From Parietaria judaica (taxonomy: Eukaryota; Streptophyta; Magnoliopsida; Rosales; Urticaceae), in the NCBI GenBank assembly GCA_954871525.1, contig OX940871.1:22976586-23040585 (forward strand): a DNA stretch of 64,000 nucleotides, read 5' to 3'. Below the pieces are notes generated by a model, which was given only the letters and a program-made list of their open reading frames with translations, ran no database searches and was not told the DNA's origin. Positions within the stretch are counted from its first letter, which is position 1. Each line of letters starts with the position of its first letter. Shown piece after piece: positions 49,077-59,109 of this stretch. The position numbers were made by a program, and so were the translations under genes.

Positions 49077-52000
49077 ATGGCGGAGAAGGGAACGGTGTGT
49101 GTGACTGGTGGAACTGGGTTTATTGCTTCATGGCTCATCATGAGGTTGCTTCAACGAGGTTACTCTGTTAGAACTACTATCAGGCCTCATTCAGGTACTA
49201 TAATATATATGTATATACATATGTGTATGTTGTCTCTGTGTAGCGCTAGATTTTATATTCTTTTATCTATTTAACTCTCAGAGATACCGTGCGTAGGGGT
49301 GAAACAGGTCCACGTCTAATTTTCTCGTTTTCGAAAAACAAGAACCAATTACAGCAAAATATACAAGGAACCGATTCTATACGGTCCATAATTTCGGTCT
49401 ACAAGTTATCGATCTCTTTTTGTTTATTGTTCCTATGTCGCCTCCTAGTTTTGTATACTCTATGTAGCGCTTGATTATTATTTTTTTCCTTCATGTTTGA
49501 CTCTTGAAAAGTACTCTTATAATTTGTCAAAAAGGCTATCCAAAGATAAAAATACCAACCGATCGCTTATACAAGGACAAAAATACAAAATCAAAGACGT
49601 GATATTCATTTTACTGAGTATTAGGCCAAATAAGAAAAAAAATTCAATGTTAGTTCTAAATATATATCCTATATTATATACAACATAACTTCAGTAATTA
49701 ATAATCTTGATCAAATATTGTATGATCCCGATTTTAACTAATATAATTTAATTATTACTACATAAATTTATAACTTCGATAATATAATAAAATTCTCCAG
49801 CCAATATTACTTTATATAAGTTTATATAGAAGTACCATGTGGCTCTTTCCTCCACCGTATTTTGAAAGTCAGTAACAATTCCACAAAAATAACCAATAAG
49901 ATTATTGGTTTCAATAGTTAGTTAAAAACATATTTGCACTGTACCAAGGTTCTAAATACAGATATCGAATAAAGAAATAACCCTAGTTCAATTTATGGGC
50001 TTATCGACAAATATTTTCGTAAAACTTCCGGTGAATTTTTGTAAATATTTTTACTATAAAGCTACTTTGCATTAACCGGTGATCATGAATAAAATGCAGA
50101 GGGAAAGACCAAAAGAGACATAAGCTTCCTCACGAGCTTGCCGGGAGCTTCGGAGAAGCTCCAAATATTCCACGCAGACCTCGAAAACCCGGAGAGCTTC
50201 ACTGCTGCAATCCAGGGCTCCACCGGGGTGTTCCACGTGGCTCATCCTATCCAAATCGGCGTCTCAGATATCACTACGAGTAGAACGGTCGATGCTGCCA
50301 TCGGGATTCTGAAGGCCTGCCGAGACTCGAAGACTGTGAAGAGAGTGGTGTACACCTCAAGCTCGGCTTGTATTTCCATCCCTGACAGCGGGAATGATCA
50401 AAGTACGCTGGTCGACGAGAACTCGTGGAGCGATGTTAACTTCTTCGGGTCTCTGGGCACGAACTACTTGGTGACGAAGACGATGACGGAGAAGGCAGTG
50501 CTAGGGTTTGCCCAGGAGTTTGGGTTGGATGTTGTGAGCTTGATCCCTTCGTTGGTTATGGGTCCTTTCATTGTTCCCAACCTTCCTGATTCGATCTCTC
50601 TTGGATTGGCCATGCTATTTGGTAAGTATTTGGAACCGAAACCGAAGACCGGAAACCCGGTCCTAAATCTAGTTTTTTCTACTATTATAAATTCGGTAGG
50701 TACCCGTTTTATCGAACGACTGACCGGTCTTGTCAATAAATGTAACTGTTCGGGGCCGGCATGGGTAAAATTATATATTACCAATTTTTATCTTGTAGCA
50801 TAAAAACCGATACCAATAACCAGCATCGGCAATAAAGTAGGACGAGTAATCAGTACCCACAAAATCACTGAATTCATAACCAATACGGGTAAAAACCATC
50901 GGGGCGGAATTGGGTAATAGTTAAATTTCGAGTTTTATGTTTGGTAGATAATTAATTTATTTTCTTATATCAAATCTAGGCTAGTGTATCATATTTCTTG
51001 GAACAATTCCCAATCCTGGCACTCGTAACCGATACTGTAATCACCGGTTCTCGGGTTCAAAATACCACGTTTCAAAATATTACCCTTTTTGCTCCTATTC
51101 TGGAAAAATCCGAACAAAAAAATATGTCCCCATCCAGGTCCTGATACAAAACTTCCCAATTTTTTTGGATGCTTGAAACCGGACGAGGATCAAGATCCCG
51201 ATTTTAATCACATAGTTGGGCCGAGGTAATCTTGTGATTAAATCGTTCAAAGCATCTTTCTGTTCATAAAAAGTAAAATTTATTATTATAATTTGTACAA
51301 CTATAATCTATTCATATAATATTAAACTAAAAAATACAACTATATGTTGTATAATGAAAAGAGTGCAGTGAGGCACTTGCTGTCGATGAGAATAGTGCGA
51401 GGAAGTGCGATTAAACGTCCAAATTAAGGAGCACAAATTGCTTTCAAAGCAAGGTTTTAAATACCGCTTGCCGATGTCATTTCGCACTTTTCATATTACG
51501 GATATATCCCTTGTTAATGAGTATGTCGATGTGCATATCGATGAGTATGCCGATGGATATATCGTTTCGCATATCCTCGAAAAAAGATTTTCGATAGGCA
51601 TTCGAGAAATTTAATACATTGTTTCAAAGTTAAATAAAAGGAGAGTGAGAGGTAACTGAAGAAAATGCGAAAGAAGAGAGTGAGAAGAAACTCAAACGGA
51701 AATCAAACGGTAAATATATATATATGTTTTTAATTGAGAACTGGGACGAATATGAAAAGTCTCGGTTTACATCCCCAATCAGTATATATGTGTGGCTGAT
51801 TTTTATTTTTCTTTAGGTCGAAGCGAATTCTATCCCTACCTATTGAGGACGGCCATGGTACACATAGATGACGTGGCAAGTGCACATATCTTTCTCTTGG
51901 AAAACCCTAATGCAAAAGGGAGATATATTTGTTCTAGTGTTAATATTTCACATTTTGAAATGTCTGAATTCCTCTCTACTAAGTACCCGGATCTTCGTAT

Positions 52001-52606
52001 CCCCTCAAAAGAGTGAGTATTCTCCATAATTTATTTCTATATATAGAGAGATACTTTGTTAATAGGGTTAGAATAACAGCAAAAGTACTCAAGTTATAGT
52101 CAACTACGTCAATAATTATCAAGTTTTTTTTAGTGATCAAAATACTCCTATTGTAGAAAACAAAAGCTCCGTCTATCCACTATTAAAATGTCATGTGTTA
52201 GCACCACGTAAATGCGTATTTACATTTATCATTTTTTTTATTACAAATTACTTGGTGCTAACACATGACATTCAGTGAAGTGGATACACGGTACGTTCAC
52301 GGTGCTACTTTTTTTTTAATTCTATACTTTGACCGTAATAAAAAAAACGTGGAGTTCCACCGGTGCAATTGACTACAATTTGAGTATATTTTTTCTGACT
52401 TTTATCTGTTTATATAGTGTATGAGTGTTTTGATATGAGTGTACCTATTTTTGTGTAGATCTTTAGAGGGAATTGAAGGGTTCAAGTTTTGTTCTCTGTC
52501 ATCAAAGAAACTGTTGGACAGTGGATTTAAGTACCAGTACGGCATTGATGATATCTTTGATGGAGCTGTTCAATTGTGCAAAGAAAAGGGTATGCTTCAA
52601 TCTTAG
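49077..52606 (+). CDS. SDR1, DFR/vestitone-reductase-like NADPH reductase, 4 exons, 327 aa
   Basis: Extended short-chain dehydrogenase/reductase; relatives reduce a ketone on flavonoid or other specialised metabolites with NADPH in the cytosol. Exons: 49077-49194, 50100-50621, 51817-52012, 52459-52606; GT..AG borders, phases fit, no stop. The ATG at 49077 is chosen because [15 protein letters not shown] is identical in SDR2; upstream sequence differs. Rossmann motif TGGTGFIA (residues 10-17) has Ala for the third Gly. Arg 36 in TTIRPH would favour NADPH. Catalytic region VVYTSSS (about 123-128) and Y162-x-x-x-K166. The C-terminal [28 protein letters not shown] block is typical of the family. 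Compared with SDR2 it lacks three, one and three residues at three places around the active-site loop. Substrate unknown; a triterpene ketone is inferred only from position. Confidence 0.93.
52065..52405. mobile_element. Old foldback element in SDR1 intron 3
   Basis: Left text AGGGTTAGAATAACAGCAAAAGTACTC is answered at the right by an inverted GACTACAATTTGAGTA. A more decayed homologue is at the same place in SDR2 intron 3 (about 61603-61900), so the insertion predates the gene duplication. Ends resemble the Mutator-like family of this window. Confidence 0.5.
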
Positions 52607-53630
52607 CATCTGGATTTGGGAGTACTATCATGATGCCCTTTAAGGTAAATTTTTCTTCACATCTAGTAAATGGCGTGTAAATAATTTATATAAATGAATT
52701 ATATAATAAACTTACTCTAGCGGAAATCTAGTGAGAAAAGTGCTTAATAAGTTTAGTAAATTGTAGCTCTATCCATTTTTTTTGTAAATAGACACATTAA
52801 CGGACCATTCAATTCCGGTTTAATGGAAGAAAATGTGTTGTCTCCACACAATTTATGCGCTAATCATGTTTTCAAGGGGGTGTTGTGTTATTTTTAAAGT
52901 TCGTCAGAATGTATTTGGACTAACGCCTACTAGTTCGTGCCTTAGTGGGGGTACGTATCCGCATAATTTATAAGAAGTATTTCTCTCAGGAAAAGAAAAT
53001 CCGAATCTCTAACGTCATATTATTGAGATAGAATGAGTTTTGGGTTAGTGTAAATCATGCTTTTAAGGGAGGTAATTGTACTACTCTTTAATTTCATGAG
53101 GGTACCGGTCTACCAATTCGTAACGTATAAACGTAAATTAGTCTAAAAAGTATTTGTGAAAAGAAATCCGAATTTCTAATATCATGTTTTTAACCAACAA
53201 GAAAAAAAAAAGACTTCTGGTTTCCGTCCTGCTTTTCATATTAATTCACCGGTACAAAATTGGTATTACGATATTATTTTGAAACGTAGTGTAAACCGGT
53301 AAAAATTTACACCACATTTTAAAAAAAATTACATAAAAAAAAACTACCGTGGTGTACACTTTATCTAGAGTTTCGTTCGCCTAGTGCTGACTCGATATTA
53401 GTAATGATAACATCTTAATTAAAAAGCTATATCTTTAACTCTACCTACTATTTTGCAGATACTCTGACGGTATTAATACTTGGTGTTATGAAAAGAAAAA
53501 AAAATCTCCAAGTAAATAAGTGTCTTGGATTAGTAGATTCAAGTGCAAGTTGTGTGCATTTTATGATTTCAAGTTTGTAATAATAATATGCGTATATTGA
53601 ATGTTTTGTCTTTCAAACATGGTACGCCTA
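52607..53630 (+). other. SDR1 3' UTR with a probable intron
   Basis: After the stop codon a donor (CTTTAAG|GTAAAT, about 52645) and an acceptor (TATTTTGCAG|ATACTCTGACGG, about 53459) are both conserved in SDR2 (CTCAAAG|GTAAAT, about 62128; TTTTGCAG|ATATCAGGACGG, about 62584). The exon-like sequence after the acceptor is also conserved up to TTTGTAATAATAATATG, a plausible polyadenylation region. Confidence 0.6.
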
Positions 53631-53781
53631 CCTATTTTCTCTACTTGTTGTGCATTAGCATCACTACCTGAAGTTTTATAAGCCTTATGATGAGAAAATT
53701 GCGGCTAAATCTTCGAATGGGCTTATTATTAATATAAGTCTTTTTTATTTTATTTTTTACCTTAAAGTTCATATCGCACAC

Positions 53782-54573
53782 TAGGGGTGAAAATTTTGTC
53801 ACTGTTTATCGGTATCGTCTCCGTATCGGTATCGATCTCGGATCGGTTTAAAAAAAAATCGATAAATTTAGTTTAAAACCGAGAACCGATACTTATCGGT
53901 ATCGGAAACCGATACCGATACCGAGAAACGATACTGATACCAAATTTCTCGAATATCGGTATCGGTTTCGGTTTTGAACTACATGTCGTTTTTTATTATA
54001 CTACATGTCGTTTTTTTTATAATATAACAGATTTTATATTACAATGCAAATAGGTTTGTAACGTTGAATATAATATATATATGTAATAATTATGCTTTTA
54101 TATTTGTTAAATGAAAGTTTCTTTTAATTGTTTATTGTAGAAAAAAACTTCGAAGTTCCCGTTTCAACTTCCGTCCCCTCCGCTCTTAACGGTGGTATTA
54201 GTAACATGGCCAAGAAAAAAGACGAGGCGAAATCAAAGAAAAAAGAGAAGGCGAAACCAAAATCAAAGAAAAAGAAATGACATGTTTTAATTATGTTTGA
54301 TGATTTTAAGTCTTAGACATGTATTTTTATATTTCGGACATGGTATTTTGTATTATTTTTGGATTTTTCCCCGGGTTATTCTCGGTTTATGTCTCGGTTT
54401 ATTTATCGGTTTTCGATTATTTTTTCTCGGTCTCGGTCTCGGTATCGGTTTGATAAAAAACCAATAAATTTTAGAACCGATACCAATACCAATACCAAAA
54501 AAAAATCTCAATTATTCAATACCAATACCAAAAAATACTAATTTACCGATTATCGGTACCGGTTTCACCCCTA
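53782..54573. mobile_element. hAT element, non-autonomous, 792 bp
   Basis: Ends TAGGGGTGAAA and TTTCACCCCTA. A perfect 8-bp direct repeat TCGCACAC flanks it (53774-53781 and 54574-54581). The interior has many TCGGTATCGG/CCGATACCGA repeats near both ends and, at about 54150-54280, a short lysine-rich reading (AKKKDEAKSKKKEKAKPKSKKKK then stop). This may be a remnant of transposase or of a host exon. Fragments with TAGGGGTGAAAC also occur in the SDR introns (about 49294, 59188). Confidence 0.92.
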
Positions 54574-54595
54574 TCGCACACATACTCATTAAAGC

Positions 54596-56084
54596 TCATG
54601 TACAGAGAAATATGAAGAATATGAAGGATACGCCTTTGCGCAATAAAACTCGACTTCACAAGAAAAAGCTCGATTTATTATATCATCAAAATCTAAAGAA
54701 TCGCAACTCATGCACCTCATTATATAATATAGAGGGTTCAAAATGATAAAGGAAACTAAATGATCAAGGAAATAATTACCTAAAATCATGAAAGCAAATA
54801 AGGAATAAAAGGAAGCTAAATAATTGAAAATGAATGAATAATAATCTAAATTAAATGGCTGAAAATCGCCTTATTGAATGAGCGCAATCTCGGTTATTTC
54901 CTTCCCATAATATCAACATCATTCTCTCTGCGTTGAGAAAATTCTTCCTAGAATTTCTTGGGGCGGTTTGGTGGTGGACTCGGGTGGTTCATTGGGGTTG
55001 GCCGTTGCGATCGCTATGGTGGGCGAGTTGTTCAGTGGCTTCTTCACACACTTGTTTATTGGCTTTATTTATACTCCGTTACGTTGTTCTTCCTCCTCAG
55101 GCATCTCCTTGGATTTAAACCCAAAAAGAATTTTGGATTCTCTCACCTCTTTCTCAATACGAGCCAAGAAATATTTCTTCGGGAAAAGGTTTCTCGGACC
55201 CTAGAAAGTATGTATCTTCACCCTTAATATATGTGTCACTCTCGACTTGCTTCTCGTCATTTTTGGCCCTCCTCAAGCCCGGCCTCATCATACACAAACT
55301 CACCTCTTGCTCGGCGCACACCTTATCGTCGTACAAAGCTTCGGCGTACTCCGCCTTGTCGTACTAATCATACACGGGTTCTTCATACTCCGTCTCGCCG
55401 TAAACCGATTCGTCGTACACGGCCTCGCCGTGCTCCGCATCATCGTGCGTCGTTTCATCCTACTCCGGGATAGCCACTTGGAACGCCGCCACCCATCGCG
55501 CATTTTCTGGGAGGGCCTCACGTCGACGCCTCGCGTGACCGTTGCCGCCAAAATTTTGTCAGGACAGGTTCGCTCGGACGCCTTTGGTGTCGGTCGTCTT
55601 TGCGTCGTTGCACAGTTTGATTTTGCATCATTGCATCCATCTAACGATAACAATTGCACCTGATCATGAATCCATCGACTTCTTCTTCTCTCACCATATC
55701 ATTTACGAAAGTGTCGTGAACGGCTCGCTTCTTCAGTGCCCTTGCACAGAAATGAGTGGTGTTGGTACCAATTGATGTGGAGAAATATATGAAGAGCATG
55801 TCTTTGCGAGATAAAACTCGACTTCACAAACAAAAGCTCGATTTTTTATATCAATATTATAAACTAAAGAAATACAACTCATGCCGCCCATTATATTATA
55901 TAAAGGGTTCAAAAACAATAAAGGAAACTAAATGAATCAGGAAATAATCACCTAGAATCATAAAAGCAAATAAACAACAAAAAGGAAGCTAAATAATTGA
56001 AAATAATAATCGAAATTAAATGTAAAATTAAGTTATTGAAAGAGCAGCAATCTCGATTATCTTCTTACCATAATATCAGCATCA
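54596..56084 (-). mobile_element. Second gag-bearing pol-less LTR element, decayed
   Basis: Direct repeats 54596-54921 and 55773-56084 share CTCGACTTCACAA, AATAAAGGAAACTAAATGA, GGAAGCTAAATAATTGAAAA and ATATCA-CATCA ends. On the minus strand the primer-site region reads TTGGTACCAACACC. Between the repeats lie remnants of the same acidic gag repeat region as 42877-43590 (about 55230-55660), with frameshifts, and of the polyprotein tail (54930-54990). The left end has lost its canonical first base. Confidence 0.65.
55230..55700 (-). pseudogene. Decayed gag-like frame of the second element
   Basis: Nucleotide similarity to 43090-43600 is clear (CTCGCCGTA, CGATTCGTCGTACACGGCCT, GCCTCACGTCGACGCC), but the minus-strand frame is interrupted and the ENPFG-like region is damaged. 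Confidence 0.6.
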
Positions 56085-56182
56085 TTAATGATACCTAGAG
56101 TTTTCTTGAACTAAGTTCTAAATTTGATTTGTACAACATATACAACTAAAGGGAGTGTAAAACTCGAATAGGTGGGGGAGGA

Positions 56183-56730
56183 TGTCACGTCCCGCGCGTT
56201 CTCCATTCAAAAAGCCGCACTACATGGAGGTTCGCAAGGGAAGGCTCCGGAATTCTCTAGAAGAACCTACATTATTCTTGAAGGATGGAGAAGGGTGTGG
56301 AGTATTCTAGAGTTCCCTAGAGTAGTTTAGAAAGTAATGGAGTCCTAGAGGATGGAGAGTGTTCTAGAGCATTCTAGGAAGTCCTAGTTATATGTCTTAG
56401 TTTCTAGACTTAGTAGAATAGTGTGGAAAAGTCTAGAGGGTTAATCTTAGCCATTAGATTAGTTTAATCTTAGCCATTGATTGTAAACCATGGAGCCTAT
56501 AAATAGGTGTGGCTCATTCACTTGTAAAGTATCCAAGAAATCCAATTCTAAAGTTCTCTCACTAAAGTTCTCTCTCTAAACTAATCTCTCTTTGTCTTGT
56601 GTGAGTTTTAGTGTTCTTCAAAGGCTTTGCCTAGGGGATTCGGGGAAAGGCTGACTTAGTAACTCGGGGGAGTGAAGCTAAGTGCCGCACGGGGGCTTAC
56701 GAGTTAGGGAAAAACTCTAAGCACGTGACA
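56183..56730 (+). mobile_element. 3' LTR with polypurine tract of a truncated retrotransposon
   Basis: Begins TGTCACGT and ends ACGTGACA. It is preceded directly by GGTGGGGGAGGA, a polypurine tract, so it is a 3' LTR with about 100 bp of internal sequence left (56085-56182). It contains a CTATAAATAGGTG promoter box at about 56498. The rest of the element is missing, which explains why no target duplication is found. Confidence 0.75.
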
Positions 56731-58225
56731 GTTATGTTCTCAGTGAATTGTTCGTTATAATAGTTTCTTATTTTAGTGGTGGACGAATACCAAAATTCAT
56801 TAATGAGAAAAAACAACTATTAAAAAACTCAAGACTTATTAGTGAGTATTATAATTACGATATATCAGATATATTTGGACTTCAATCGAATATTTTTTTT
56901 TTTTTATATTTGTATATAATTTCATTCGCTTATTAGTTCGAAACAAAGAGTTTTTTCTTTTTCTTTTTTTCTGAATGTTCGGAAAAAAGAGTTGTACCAA
57001 GGAACTAGTGCAATTTCTACGAGTAGATGCAATCAATAATCCGACAGAATAATAAATATCAAATCGAATTATGATAAATAGCCATGGGTACGGATAGAAC
57101 AAATGTTCAAAAACACAAAATAACCAATAATTATTTATAATTCACGATCGTATAAATAATGCCTTGTTGTGGAACATGGATCATGGAATGTTGATGAAAT
57201 TATGGCAATATGTTTATCAAGGTATAATTACTATAATTGTGGTATTTATTTATTCAATTATTTACTGTCTTAATTAGCATGAGAAGCATAAATTCTGTAA
57301 AGAAGAGAAAAAAATAATTATAAAAAAAACAAACTATAATACATTAAATTATGTATTTGAGTAACTTATAATCTGTTTTATTAGTTTTTTAAACTCCAAA
57401 ACCCAAAATCCGGAACTGATTTTAATCCAAATGTGATTTTTTTTTCATAACCCGGTTTAATATAGTTGCGATTTTTTAAACAATTGTAGTTGGAGTGCAG
57501 ATTAAAACTCGCATTTCGGTCTTTTTTTACTCCTGTAAATCATTAAATATCGTGCTTATTGTATTTTGGCTTTTTTAAATCACTACTCGCAAAAGAGTTT
57601 AATTTTAAAACCAATTAACAAAGAGTTCGTATTGGCTTTTCAAAGCACTAATTCCAAAGGAATTTTACTTTAAAATCAATTACAAATAATATTAATGGCC
57701 TTATAAATAGTGTTAAATCTTTCTTTTTTTTAATGTGTATTTTTTTAAATATGGTAGGACATATTCAAAATTAATCTTGGTTACGTATCTCACATTTGAC
57801 TAAGTGTACTGAAAGGCTGATATTTAGTTAGGTGTATTGTCTGAAAGAAATGGTTATTGGCCAAGGATTAAAATTTAAAGTATAAATTCAATTATTTCAT
57901 TTTCTAAAAGGTTTCAGCTTTGGACTTTGACTTCTTTTTTTTTTTTTTTTATCCTTGTCATTTTGTGTTTTTTTGTTCATAAATTAATTATTTATTTCCA
58001 AGAAGATTTGGATGGTCAAGGTCAAGTAGTTGCAAAATTTACTTGGTAGCGATAGCATAATTAAACAATTGCAAGATTATTTATACTTGAAAGACAAATA
58101 TGAGTCTTAAATTATTCTTTAAATTTTGCTAATCGGTCTAAGCCCTAAATTTATACTAGAGCAGTGGTCAATTTCCATGGACGACTTTTCAAATGCCTGA
58201 CCATGGCAATAAATTAAAATTTATT
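56731..58225. other. Interval between LTR and SDR2 unit, no gene seen
   Basis: AT-rich DNA with T-runs. I see no exon or transposon ends in it. Confidence 0.45.
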
Positions 58226-58805
58226 TTTTAAAAAATAAAATACCACGTTACAGCGAAATGACGTGGCCAGGCCACGTGCCAGTCAAACAACTCGGCTGGC
58301 TTTTGACTAACGGATTTCCAAAGAGGATGGATGGAAAATATGTTCAACCTTAATGGGAATTGGGTACTATTGCCGCCAGTCGGCCATCCTATGATTACCG
58401 TAAGTTGAGTAATTTTATCGCTAATATCCCTAATGATAAAAATGAAATCATGTTTCAAACGTAAACTTCGGTAATAATGAAATTAAATATTTATTACAGC
58501 AAAAGTATCTATAAACTAAGTAATTAGTGGCCGCATACTCTTGTTTTTTTTTTCTCCAACTAAATCTTAATGTTGTCAAAAGTACAAATCTTAACTACCC
58601 AAAAGCTAAAAATAAAATTGAAAATTCGCTCTTTGGTCTAATTTTATTTTAAAAATTCTTAGTATTTTTGCCGCAAATAACTTTCATTAAATAATCATCT
58701 ATATGAACTAATGCATCACGATGATTTGAAAATCTGCTCTTTGACTGAATGATATTTTCCTTTGCTGAAAAAAACCATACGTGTTTATTGCAATAATTTT
58801 GTCAA

Positions 58806-58844
<39 letters not shown>

Positions 58845-58933
58845 TTTACATGGGTCATATCTTGCGTTATATATGTTGAGAGCTCTTTTTATTAGGTGAA
58901 TATATATAGTTGTAAGAAAATATATAAAGATAT

Positions 58934-59060
58934 ATGGCGGAGAAGGGAACGGTGTGTGTGACTGGTGGAACTGGGTTTATTGCTTCATGGCTCATCATGA
59001 GGTTGCTTCAACAAGGTTACTCTGTTAGAACTACTATCAGGCCTCATTCAGGTATACTAT

Positions 59061-59109
<49 letters not shown>

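Larger units (their letters stand above)
48590..53630 (+). repeat. Duplicated SDR unit, copy 1
   Basis: Direct segmental duplicate of about 58230-62750. Similarity covers 5' flank, four exons, parts of introns, and the 3' UTR with its intron. The start codons are 9857 bp apart. Introns have diverged and hold different insertions; exons remain alignable throughout. Confidence 0.85.
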
